DNA of 8,813 bases. Source: DASSFZ01 sp036514635. GTDB lineage: Bacteria; Chloroflexota; Anaerolineae; Fen-1058. The translations under genes and the position numbers were made by a program. Positions 1 to 5,724 of the stretch are shown here, piece after piece (positions within the stretch are counted from its first letter, which is position 1; each line of letters starts with the position of its first letter). A model generated the notes under the pieces. It did no database searches. It saw only the letters and a list, made by a program, of their open reading frames with translations, and was not told where the DNA came from. The stretch lies in assembly GCA_036514635.1 (NCBI GenBank), contig DATBWU010000398.1, forward strand, positions 1 through 8,813, in the 5' to 3' direction.

Positions 1-294
1 CAGCGCCGTAGCCTCGAACAGGAACGGCCCGTGCATCATCGGGTTGTGCGCGAAACCTTTGCCGGTGGCGAGTTGCCACGAGTAGAAGACGTGCAGGCTT
101 TCGTCGTGGCTCATCACGCGCGCGTCGAGTATCCACAGGCGTGTGACCAGGGCCACGATGAGCAGGATGCCCACCAGCGCGGTTTCCCAGGTGAGCGGGA
201 ACGTTCGACTGAGTAGGCGCGTCGGCCAGGCGGGTTGGGCCGGCGCAGGGATGTCAGTGCGAGGCCAGGGAAGGCGTTTCGTGTGTTCAGACAT
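1..294 (-). CDS. Agl23-like (TIGR03663) membrane glycosyltransferase, N-terminal part
   Basis: Only the first 98 codons are present; the gene runs off the left edge. After a Pro-rich cytoplasmic leader (residues 1-35) there is a hydrophobic helix (about 38-56), then a first outer loop with HDES (63-66) and FAHNPMMHGPFLFE (81-94). An acidic HDE motif after the first helix, followed by a YxWxLxTGxG..P..HGPF block, is what I recall of the TIGR03663/Agl23-like proteins, which resemble glycosyltransferase family 39 (polyprenyl-phosphate-sugar dependent, multi-spanning membrane enzymes). The assignment is from memory of the motif, not a search. The ATG at 294 lies 6 bp after the stop of the upstream small membrane gene, so the two are probably co-transcribed from the promoter near 592-620. 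The acceptor and donor cannot be told from this fragment. Another GT39/PMT-type protein is the main alternative. Confidence 0.75.
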   Translation of the reverse strand, partial: MSEHTKRLPWPRTDIPAPAQPAWPTRLLSRTFPLTWETALVGILLIVALVTRLWILDARVMSHDESLHVFYSWQLATGKGFAHNPMMHGPFLFEATAL

Positions 295-300
295 GGTCGC

Positions 301-531
301 TCACACGATGTCGCCGCGCCGCCAGTACCAGAGCCAGCCGGCAAAGCCGCCGATGACCACGCCGATCAGCGCCGCAAGCCAGTGCAGGGGATGTGGCCCC
401 GCGACGAGGGCCAGCTCGCCCAACAGATAGCCAAGGATACCCAGCCCAAAGATTCCGACGTAGACAACCAGCGGCCAGCCTTGCTGGGTAGTCTTCGCTT
501 TGCTCTTTCCAGGTTTGGTGCGATTGCCCAT
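301..531 (-). CDS. Small two-helix membrane protein of unknown function
   Basis: A 76-residue protein. A basic N-terminus (MGNRTKPGKSKAK, residues 1-13) is followed by two hydrophobic segments (about 20-42 and 48-66), with an intervening GPHPLHW and a C-terminal WYWRRGD. It is therefore probably an inner-membrane hairpin with both ends in the cytoplasm. The frame is open up to 669, but I chose the ATG at 531. It has a GAGGG just upstream, the basic leader is typical of a membrane protein, and the promoter -10 at 592-597 would place any start above about 585 outside the transcript. It sits 6 bp ahead of the Agl23-like gene and probably shares its mRNA. I do not recognise the family. A small partner or accessory protein of the glycosyltransferase is a guess from position only. 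Confidence 0.7.
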   Translation of the reverse strand: MGNRTKPGKSKAKTTQQGWPLVVYVGIFGLGILGYLLGELALVAGPHPLHWLAALIGVVIGGFAGWLWYWRRGDIV

Positions 532-591
532 GTCCCTCGCTTTGCGATAACAATCAGATTCTCCGGTCGCAGCCGGGAGGCTCATGCAGAT

Positions 592-659
592 ATGGTATGC
601 TGCGGAAAGAAACGCCGCCAGCGCCATTTCGCCAGTTTTCAAGTAGGCCAAATGGCGGG
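592..659 (-). promoter_or_regulatory. Promoter P1 with two-arm dyad element (leftward)
   Basis: Read leftward: distal arm CGCCATTTGGCC (657-646), a 12-nt spacer, proximal arm GGCGAAATGGCG (633-622), a weak -35 TGGCGG (620-615), 17 nt, then -10 TACCAT (597-592). The start codon of the small membrane gene follows at 531. The two 12-nt arms are inverted copies with 11 of 12 matches. The same layout, with the same internal distances, occurs at P2, P3 and P4. The poor -35 suggests dependence on a bound activator; this is inference. A third half-like copy, CCACTTGGCCT, lies at 666-676 and pairs with 645-655 as another inverted repeat, on the side facing the rightward gene. Confidence 0.7.
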
Positions 660-696
660 TATACACCACTTGGCCTCATCCCAAAATCAGGACACG

Positions 697-748
697 TTTT
701 CTTCGAATAGCCGCGCGGGTTATAATCTGACGCACCAGACAGGGAGGA
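697..748 (+). promoter_or_regulatory. Promoter and strong SD of the nuclease-like gene (rightward)
   Basis: A perfect -10 TATAAT lies at 721-726. The best -35 is weak (TTTTCT, 697-702, 18-nt spacing). The Shine-Dalgarno GGGAGGA at 742-748 is 6 nt before the ATG at 755 and fixes that start. It is divergent from P1, which lies about 100 bp away. Confidence 0.6.
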
Positions 749-754
749 TACGCT

Positions 755-2029
755 ATGGAAAAAGCAGGGCTGGTCGAACTGGTTGAGCGCTATAAATCGG
801 ACCCCGAGTCGGTCTACAACACCTGGTTCGTCGGCGGCGAGGAGCGCATGAAAGCCTTCCGCGCGATCCGGCGCGGCGTGCGTGATACGGTCGATAGTAT
901 CGCCACCGGCACGTTCGGGAACGACTTCAAAGGCTCACCGCTCGAGGTCGTGCTGACGGCCATCACCGAGCAGAAGCAGGTGTTCGAGGGCGCGGCTCAC
1001 CCCTTTTTCTGGAAGCCCAAATTGCGCATCCCCGACATCTACGAAAACGAAGCCAACAAACGGAAGTTTGGCGCGTTTTTGGAAGCCTGTCTCGCGGCTA
1101 CACGCGAGGAGCAGGTGTTGACCGAGATGAGCCGCCTGGCTGCCGCGCAGATCAAGGGCCTCGGTCCCGCCGTCGCCAACATCATCTATTTCCTGCACCC
1201 GACCATAGCGCCGCCGTTCAACACCGCAATGGTCAATGGCTTCAACGCTTTGTTTGGCGACAAAAAGAAACTCGGCTCGTGGGAAAGTTATTTGCAAATG
1301 CGCGAGGTGATCGTGCGCACCAACGCTGACGTGCGAGCGCAGCTCTCGAAAGACCTGGGGGCTTTTGCCGGCCTGCTGTTTGAGATCGGCTCAGGCCGGT
1401 TGCTGGTTGGCGGGAACGCGGATGCTATTCTGAGAATGGAAAAGGCAAAGGCGGAGAAGGTCGCCCGGACCCGGCACGTCCAAGTGTTGGCCGAACATGA
1501 AGAGGAATCGGAACACACGCAGATTCAATACCTGTTGATCAAGATTGGACGCGCGCTCAAGTACGACGTGTATGTGGCCCGCAACGATCGGCATCGCGCA
1601 TACGATGGTCAGGCTTTCGCCATGCTCACCGTACCGGAATTGCCGCCGATGGGCTGGCCGCCTGAAGTGATGGAGACGGTGAGCCTGATCGATGTCATCT
1701 GGCTCAAGCCGGGCATCGGCGAAATCGTCAGCGCGTTCGAGATTGAGAAAAGCACCTCCATTTACTCCGGCATCCTCCGGCTGGAAGATTTGGCGCGCTC
1801 GATGCCCGGTTGCACGTGTAACTTCTATCTGGTTGCTCCGGATCGCCGTGAGAAAGAAGTGATGGCGCAACTGGCCCGTCCGGCGTTTCGTGATGATCTC
1901 GCCGACATTTCTCTGGCGTTCATCCCCTTCGACGATCTATGTGAGCACTGTGACGCGCTGTGCAAATTCGGCGAGGATCACACGATTCTGAAGAAAATTG
2001 CTCGTAGTCAGTACAAAATTTCTGAGTAG
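755..2029 (+). CDS. HhH-like plus PD-(D/E)XK nuclease-like protein (putative restriction endonuclease)
   Basis: A 424-residue soluble protein with two visible parts. The N-terminal half is helical and holds IKGLGPAVANIIYFLHP (133-149), which resembles the helix-hairpin-helix of DNA-glycosylase-type DNA-binding domains. The C-terminal part has the layout of a PD-(D/E)XK nuclease: an acidic helix EHTQIQYLLIKIG (253-265), then D313 in LIDVIWL, then the E-x-E-K core AFEIEKSTSIYSGI (327-340; E329, E331, K332), then FYLVAPD (357-363). A charged linker (about 228-252) joins the halves. In this superfamily D and ExK bind metal and cut phosphodiesters. DNA cleavage here is inferred, not shown. It has its own TATAAT promoter and SD. 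No methyltransferase or other defence gene is adjacent, so it may be an orphan, a methyl-directed enzyme, or a repair nuclease. It converges on the metal operon with a 59-bp gap that has no clear terminator. Confidence 0.72.
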   Translation: MEKAGLVELVERYKSDPESVYNTWFVGGEERMKAFRAIRRGVRDTVDSIATGTFGNDFKGSPLEVVLTAITEQKQVFEGAAHPFFWKPKLRIPDIYENEANKRKFGAFLEACLAATREEQVLTEMSRLAAAQIKGLGPAVANIIYFLHPTIAPPFNTAMVNGFNALFGDKKKLGSWESYLQMREVIVRTNADVRAQLSKDLGAFAGLLFEIGSGRLLVGGNADAILRMEKAKAEKVARTRHVQVLAEHEEESEHTQIQYLLIKIGRALKYDVYVARNDRHRAYDGQAFAMLTVPELPPMGWPPEVMETVSLIDVIWLKPGIGEIVSAFEIEKSTSIYSGILRLEDLARSMPGCTCNFYLVAPDRREKEVMAQLARPAFRDDLADISLAFIPFDDLCEHCDALCKFGEDHTILKKIARSQYKISE

Positions 2030-2088
2030 ACAGCTTGACCTCCTGAACAACGAATGGGAATGTTCCGCTTGAGAAATCTTCGCGACAT

Positions 2089-2292
2089 TCAGGCGGGCTG
2101 CCGGCGATACGGCTGGTGTGCCGTTCGCTTCACCTTTTCGCCCAACTCCGGTCTCGCGTACGTCTTCGGCGCACGCTCGAACTCGGCCTGGCAGCGCGGA
2201 CAGCACAGCAAATAGGCAACGCCTTCGTGCTCAACGATGGCGTGTGCCTTGCCACGATTGATGCGCTTGCCACAAACGGGATCTTTGAACAT
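2089..2292 (-). CDS. YHS-domain metal-binding protein
   Basis: 67 residues, almost entirely a YHS (TRASH-like) domain. DPVCGK (4-9) supplies the first Cys (C7). YLLCCPRCQAEFERAPKTYAR (27-47) supplies C30, C31 and C34 and matches the usual YxFCSxxC...F...P..Y pattern. These domains bind soft or transition metals and are common as separate small proteins, or as domains of copper ATPases, in metal-resistance loci. A basic tail (52-67) follows. I chose the ATG at 2292 because the domain starts there; it lies 7 bp past the stop of the upstream HMA gene, with a weak GTGAG before it. It is the last gene of the five-gene leftward operon. The metal is not predictable; copper is the usual context. Confidence 0.8.
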   Translation of the reverse strand: MFKDPVCGKRINRGKAHAIVEHEGVAYLLCCPRCQAEFERAPKTYARPELGEKVKRTAHQPYRRQPA

Positions 2293-2299
2293 AGCGGTC

Positions 2300-2635
2300 T
2301 CACTTTCTCTGTGTGTGACGACGCAGACCGGAGCACGGAACATCGGTCTCGGCTGCTCCATACGTGTGCCAGCCGTCAGACCCGGCCCGGCGAACGGCAT
2401 CGATCAGCGCCGGGACAGTGATCAGGGTCACATCGTACGTGACGTACGCCATGCCCACATTGTGATCGACCTGGACTTCCACGACACCGGCAAGCGCAGC
2501 CAGGCATCCATGAATGCGGGTGGCGCAATTAGGGCAGACCATGCCCCACACCACCAGCCGGGTTGCTCGGACGCACCGCCGCTCGTCCGCCGATGACATA
2601 TTCGCGGACGAGTCGATCGGGCCGACCTCGCCCAT
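2300..2635 (-). CDS. HMA heavy-metal-binding protein (second copy in operon)
   Basis: 111 residues. A heavy-metal-associated (HMA, MerP/CopZ-like) domain covers about 25-85, with the metal site GMVCPNCATR (31-40; C34 and C37) and the closing strand-helix VPALIDAVRRAG (74-85). Such ferredoxin-fold domains carry Cu(I), Hg(II) or similar between partners. The core pairs closely with the other HMA protein at 3888-4184: both Cys fall at the same residue numbers, both have CPNC, and both end with PALIDAVxRAGxDGxHxY. It has no signal peptide, so it is probably cytoplasmic. A Cys (C100) and a basic tail follow the domain. The ATG at 2635 has GAGGGG at the right distance. Gaps to neighbours are 34 bp upstream and 7 bp downstream. 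Confidence 0.82.
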   Translation of the reverse strand: MGEVGPIDSSANMSSADERRCVRATRLVVWGMVCPNCATRIHGCLAALAGVVEVQVDHNVGMAYVTYDVTLITVPALIDAVRRAGSDGWHTYGAAETDVPCSGLRRHTQRK

Positions 2636-2669
2636 GAGAATTCCCCTCTTTGTATGGGCGGACGATCAC

Positions 2670-3866
2670 CTAATCGCTCGCGCCCGAATAGACCGCGCGA
2701 CGCAGCCGGCGGCGGCGCTCCGGCCCACCGAGCAACCCGGCGAGCGCCGCAACGCCTTCGGTGATCAGGTAAGCGGGCAGGCTGCCCAACACGCGCAGGA
2801 TCACTTTCGGATAATCAGCCTGATCTGATAACAGATCGATGAACGCGCGGGTGGCAAACGGGTTGCGCACACCGAGCATAAAGCATCCGCGCGGATGGTG
2901 ATAGAAAAACTGCGCCAGCCCGAGGCCAAAGGTGTGGCACATCCCGATCTGGCGATGGATCATACCCGGATACCGATCGGGGTGTTCAGCCACGAGCGCC
3001 TGCGCTGCCAGCCGGCCGCTCTTGATCGCCAGACGAATGCCTTCGCCCGTCAGTGGATCGACCAGCCCGGCCGCATCGCCGACGAGCAGTGTACGAGAAG
3101 TGGCGATTGGTTCACGCCGGGTGTAGATGGGCAGCGGGTGGCCGTGCAGTGAGACGCCTTCCAGCGAAACGCCGTAACGGGTCATGGCACGCGCCAGCGT
3201 GGCCTGCAACTCGCCCGGTCGGGGATGCAGCGCCGCGATGCCGACCGAGAGATGCTCGCGCTTGGGGAAGACCCACAGGTAGCCCAGGCGGACCTCGCCG
3301 AACAGAATGGTCGGCCCATCGGCAAGGCGGCGCATGGTCTCCGGTGGAACCGGCGCTTCGGCCTCGATGGCCGCCGCCATCGTCTTACCTCGGCGCAGCC
3401 CCACCGATCGAGCCACGACCGAATTGGCGCCATCGGCGCCGATCAGGTAGCGCCCTTCAACCACGCGGCCATCTCTCACTTCGACGATTACCCGATCGGG
3501 CATTTCCGTAACCGCGCGAGCGGCCCATCCCTGCCGGACTTCGGCGCGGGCGTGGGCCAGGATGTGGGCGTCGAACCGGTCACGCATGACCATGCCCATC
3601 ATCCGATCGCGCAGCGGGACGGAGACGCTGCGCCCGTCGAGCGTGTAGCGGATCGACTTCACGCGCCGCTCGATGAGCGGGTCGAAGGAGAAAGGAAACT
3701 GCTCCTCCAGGAAGCGAGTGGACAATCCGCCGCCACACGGCTTGTAGCGCGGCAGCGTTTCCTTTTCGAGCACCAGCACACGCCGGCCGGCTTCGCCCAG
3801 GAAGTAGGCGGCCGTCGCCCCGCCGGGACCCGCGCCGGCGATGATGACATCGTACATCTCAGCCAC
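2670..3866 (-). CDS. Geranylgeranyl reductase family FAD-dependent oxidoreductase
   Basis: 398 residues, the usual length for the GGR superfamily (ChlP/BchP, archaeal digeranylgeranylglycerophospholipid reductase, mycobacterial MenJ). Visible in order: Rossmann FAD site AGAGPGG (10-16), the family signature YKPCGGGLS (41-49), the inner motif GADGANSVVAR (143-153), the substrate-domain strand LGYLWVFPK (194-202), and the second FAD motif LVGDAAGLVDPLTGEG (261-276). The C-terminus is helical and basic (383-390), suggesting membrane association. The family reduces double bonds of isoprenyl chains in lipids, quinones or pigments; which one here is unknown. The start is a GTG at 3866, supported by GAGGT upstream; the ATG at 3857 is possible but has no SD. 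It lies between two HMA genes (21 bp and 34 bp away) in an operon otherwise made of metal-binding proteins, which is odd. Confidence 0.88.
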   Translation of the reverse strand: MAEMYDVIIAGAGPGGATAAYFLGEAGRRVLVLEKETLPRYKPCGGGLSTRFLEEQFPFSFDPLIERRVKSIRYTLDGRSVSVPLRDRMMGMVMRDRFDAHILAHARAEVRQGWAARAVTEMPDRVIVEVRDGRVVEGRYLIGADGANSVVARSVGLRRGKTMAAAIEAEAPVPPETMRRLADGPTILFGEVRLGYLWVFPKREHLSVGIAALHPRPGELQATLARAMTRYGVSLEGVSLHGHPLPIYTRREPIATSRTLLVGDAAGLVDPLTGEGIRLAIKSGRLAAQALVAEHPDRYPGMIHRQIGMCHTFGLGLAQFFYHHPRGCFMLGVRNPFATRAFIDLLSDQADYPKVILRVLGSLPAYLITEGVAALAGLLGGPERRRRLRRAVYSGASD

Positions 3867-3887
3867 AGCACAGACCTCGATACGGGA

Positions 3888-4184
3888 TCAACGCGCCAGT
3901 TCGGCGCGGTAGTTATGCCGCCCATCACCGCCGGCTCGCGCGACGGCATCGATCAACGCCGGAATCGTCACCCGATCGGGATTGAACTCCACATCGGCTA
4001 TCCCCAGCGTGTGATCCACGTAGGCGTCCATCACGCCGTTGAGCGAGATCAGACTATTGCGGACGCGATTCGCGCAGTTTGGGCAACCCATCCCGTAAAC
4101 GGCCAACAGTGTCCACGATGTCTTGCTTCGTTCGTCGGCGGTAGCGACTTTCTGCAACGGCTCGACGTGGCATTGCTCATCCAT
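3888..4184 (-). CDS. HMA heavy-metal-binding protein (first copy in operon)
   Basis: 98 residues: a short N-terminal extension with C5 and H6, then one HMA domain (about 25-86) with GMGCPNCANR (31-40; C34 and C37) and TIPALIDAVARAGGDG (73-88). It is a close paralogue of the protein at 2300-2635. At DNA level the two share ACGGCATCGATCA-CGCCGG near their ends (2394-2413 and 3944-3963), as expected of a duplication. It is probably a cytoplasmic metallochaperone or metal sensor partner. No transporter is present in this operon to name as partner. The ATG at 4184 is preceded by GGAG 9 nt away. The gap to the membrane gene upstream is 21 bp. Confidence 0.83.
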   Translation of the reverse strand: MDEQCHVEPLQKVATADERSKTSWTLLAVYGMGCPNCANRVRNSLISLNGVMDAYVDHTLGIADVEFNPDRVTIPALIDAVARAGGDGRHNYRAELAR

Positions 4185-4205
4185 GATGTGTTCTCCATTC
4201 GGGGA

Positions 4206-4505
4206 TTAGTGACAACCGCCGGAGTGATCCGCGTGCTTGTCTTTGGCTTGGGTTGCCTCGGCGGTGTTATCCGCCTTCGCCGACGTGTCACTGTGCTGAC
4301 CGTGACCGCCATGGCCGCCATGACTGCCATGCATGAAGAAGTGGCCAGCGATCATCAGAATGATGAAGCCGTAGTACACAACTGTGTTCAGCGGGACGTT
4401 GAAGACAGCGACCGCCACGAGCGCGACGAGCAAGCCTGCGCCCACTATCCAGGCGATGCGCGGAATGCGCAGCGGACGGTCGGTTGTGGGTGAAGTGTGT
4501 TCCAT
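4206..4505 (-). CDS. Small His-rich membrane protein (DUF2933-like), first gene of metal operon
   Basis: 99 residues. Two hydrophobic segments (about 17-35 and 41-57) are followed directly by HFFMHGSHGGHGGHGQH (55-71) and an acidic/His tail ending HADHSGGCH (91-99). The arrangement of two helices then xFMHGxHG-His resembles the DUF2933 proteins often seen in copper and arsenic loci, and parallels the protein at 6874-7128. His, Met and the terminal Cys make metal binding likely; this is inference from composition. The ATG at 4505 has AAGGAG 8 nt upstream and lies about 32 nt after the predicted start of transcription from P2. It is the first gene of the five-gene operon. Confidence 0.78.
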   Translation of the reverse strand: MEHTSPTTDRPLRIPRIAWIVGAGLLVALVAVAVFNVPLNTVVYYGFIILMIAGHFFMHGSHGGHGGHGQHSDTSAKADNTAEATQAKDKHADHSGGCH

Positions 4506-4543
4506 GCGAATCTCTCCTTAGAATCGAGTGATGTTCACCGATG

Positions 4544-4611
4544 ATTCTAGGTGAGTTGGTCGAGGCGCGGAAGGCGCATTTGGCCTGTTTTGAGGCGCGC
4601 CATTTGGCGGG
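4544..4611 (-). promoter_or_regulatory. Promoter P2 with two-arm element, drives the HMA/GGR/YHS operon
   Basis: Read leftward: distal arm CGCCAAATGGCGCG (about 4609-4596), proximal arm GGCCAAATGCGCC (4585-4573), -35 TTCCGC (4572-4567), 17 nt, then -10 TAGAAT (4549-4544). The SD and ATG (4505) follow. The arms and both hexamers sit at the same relative offsets as in P1, P3 and P4. In this copy the core of the distal arm reads ATTT instead of AAAT on the plus strand. Confidence 0.75.
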
Positions 4612-4733
4612 GGCGAAGATTAGGCCCAGATGAGAATACTCGCCGCTTATCGTGTATTATGCGCAACATCAGGCTTGATCAGCGATGCGTTGCCGGCTGT
4701 CGCCTGCGGAATGGTCAACACGCCGGGCGGCAC

Positions 4734-4904
4734 TCAGAACAGCCACCCAACCAGCTTGCCCAGGCCGTCGCCCAACCAGACGACGACGGCGCTCCGGCGC
4801 CACAAGTATAGGGCTGCGATGACGGTGACGCCCAAGAACACTAAGACAAAGGACACGCCTTCGTACCAGTACTCCGGATTGCTCATCTCATGTGCCGTGT
4901 ACAT
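4734..4904 (-). CDS. Small membrane ORF, possibly a C-terminal gene remnant
   Basis: Unrecognised, 56 residues if started at the ATG at 4904. A hydrophilic start (MYTAHEMSNPEYWYEG) is followed by a strong hydrophobic segment (about 17-33, ending LYLWRR) and a second amphipathic one ending LGKLVGWLF. Composition and Trp/Tyr placement look like a real membrane protein rather than a shadow. No convincing SD precedes 4904 or the in-frame ATG at 4886. The frame stays open rightward to 5018 but enters the repeat at 4976. The original N-terminus may thus have been lost when the repeat or a rearrangement arrived, leaving a fragment. An overlapping plus-strand frame looks less protein-like. Confidence 0.4.
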   Translation of the reverse strand: MYTAHEMSNPEYWYEGVSFVLVFLGVTVIAALYLWRRSAVVVWLGDGLGKLVGWLF

Positions 4905-4975
4905 AAGCCCCACGAGAGGAGGCGTAAGCCAACGACCCAGCCCTGGCGAAAGTCGCTCAGTTAGAAAACCGAAGT

Positions 4976-5137
4976 GAGAGCGTTCGGTAATTGCTCCGCC
5001 GCCCCGCCCGACGATCAATCGTCGGGCTAAACGGACAAAGGGCGATGAATCGCCCTGGAGCCTGCTTCAGCAGGCTTCGCTTGTTCAGCCCGGTGATTCA
5101 TCGCCGGGCGTTGCTCGGGAATTACCGAATGCTCTCG
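4976..5137. repeat. REP/MITE-like element: terminal inverted repeats enclosing four hairpins
   Basis: The ends are inverted copies: GAGAGCGTTCGGTAATT (4976-4992) and AATTACCGAATGCTCTC (5120-5136), 16 of 17 matching. Inside are four hairpins: 5006-5027 (10-bp perfect stem), 5040-5055 (7 bp), 5059-5076 (AGCCTGC stem, TTCA loop) and 5088-5109 (10 bp with one G-T pair). In addition 5041-5051 is the exact complement of 5095-5105, so hairpins two and four can pair with each other around hairpin three. No ORF of its own is present, so it would be non-autonomous. Its right end coincides with the place where the dehydrogenase reading frame loses family similarity. Mobilisation by a REP-associated Y1 transposase is a guess; none is in the window. 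Confidence 0.75.
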
Positions 5138-5380
5138 CAGTTCTAAGACCGGGCTTTCAGCGATCCGATGTTCGACACGCTCGATGTCCGCTGGTTGAGA
5201 AAGATCGGCGACGACCACCTCGGCCTGCGCACCATGCTGCGCGTGGACTTCAGCGGCCAGAGACTTCAACGGATGTTCTCGCCGGGCCACGAGGATGAGC
5301 GCGTAGCCTTGAGCCGCCAGTTGGCGAGCGAATGCCGCGCCAATCCCACTGGAGGCTCCGGTGATCAAAGCGGTTCGCAT
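5138..5380 (-). pseudogene. Short-chain dehydrogenase (SDR), truncated by the repeat element
   Basis: Starts at the ATG at 5380 with GGAG 8 nt before it. The N-terminal NAD(P)-binding half of a classical SDR is intact: TGASSGIG (7-14), ALILVARRE (27-35) for the cofactor ribose side, and VVADLS (56-61). After RIAESPVLEL (72-81) the family expects a VNNAG motif, then Ser and YxxxK, in a protein of about 250 residues. Instead the frame passes into the repeat at 5137 and stops at 5027, giving a 117-residue hybrid. Neither NNAG nor YxxxK is found on the other side of the repeat, so the catalytic half was lost, not merely split. It keeps a good promoter (P3) and SD, so the stub may be transcribed. 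An active dehydrogenase is very unlikely. Confidence 0.8.
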
Positions 5381-5418
5381 TACGTGTACTCCTGCAAGTT
5401 GTGGCATTCATCGATTGC

Positions 5419-5486
5419 AGGATAGCACCCGGGGAGACTGAGGGTAAGCGCAAAGTGGCGCGTTGCGGGGTAGGCGAAATTACTTA
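5419..5486 (-). promoter_or_regulatory. Promoter P3 with two-arm element (SDR stub)
   Basis: Read leftward: distal arm GTAATTTCGCCTA (5483-5471), proximal arm CGCCACTTTGCGC (5460-5448), -35 TTACCC (5447-5442), 17 nt, then an extended -10 TGC-TATCCT (TATCCT 5424-5419). The gene start is at 5380. Offsets are identical to P1, P2 and P4, although the arms are the most diverged of the four. The distal arm also contains the TAA that ends the PaaK-like remnant. Confidence 0.7.
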
Positions 5487-5724
5487 ACGAGGGAGATCAA
5501 ATGAAGCGCGTCGAACCGTTCTCGATAGACTGGTGAGCGCTTGTAGGCGTAGCGCACGACCCGCCGCAGTCGAATCCATTGCAGCGCCGCACACGAATCG
5601 CGTCGAACAGGCCGCCGGATACGCCGCCGATGGATCGCGTTGCGAGACGCCAGGGGGCAGGCGACGCGGGCCATGCCTCGAAGACACGCAGGGCGAAATC
5701 GGCGACGCGAGCGATCAGGCTCAT
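5480..5724 (-). pseudogene. PaaK-like adenylate-forming ligase, frameshifted N-terminal remnant
   Basis: An ATG at 5724 overlaps the stop of the upstream NTF2-like gene (ATGA), the usual sign of translational coupling. In that frame it reads MSLIARVADFALRVFEAW and continues to about FDAIRVRR. Near 5590 similarity moves to another frame, which reads LQWIRLRRVVRYAYKRSP then VYRERFDALHL. That is the well-known start of phenylacetate-CoA ligase / coenzyme F390 synthetase-type enzymes (LRxLVRxAYxxSPFYRxRF). The frame ends at TAA (5480-5482) after about 80 residues, while the family has about 400 or more. The ATP-binding and catalytic parts are absent. So it is a remnant with at least one frameshift and a lost 3' end, cut exactly where promoter P3 begins. 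A sequencing indel could explain the shift but not the truncation. Confidence 0.6.

Noticed and set aside
2042..2093. CCTGAA ... TTCAGG inverted repeat between the convergent genes as a bidirectional terminator
   Set aside because: Only 6 bp of stem with a loop of about 40 nt and no T-run.
3225..4493. Long plus-strand open frame of 422 codons
   Set aside because: It lies antisense to the geranylgeranyl reductase, HMA and His-rich genes, whose motifs and SDs are clear. Its translation is Arg/His/Asp-rich with no recognisable domain, as expected of the opposite strand of GC-rich genes.
4630..4977. Plus-strand frame of 115 codons over the small membrane ORF
   Set aside because: No SD, hydrophilic low-complexity translation, and the minus-strand frame has a better membrane-protein profile.
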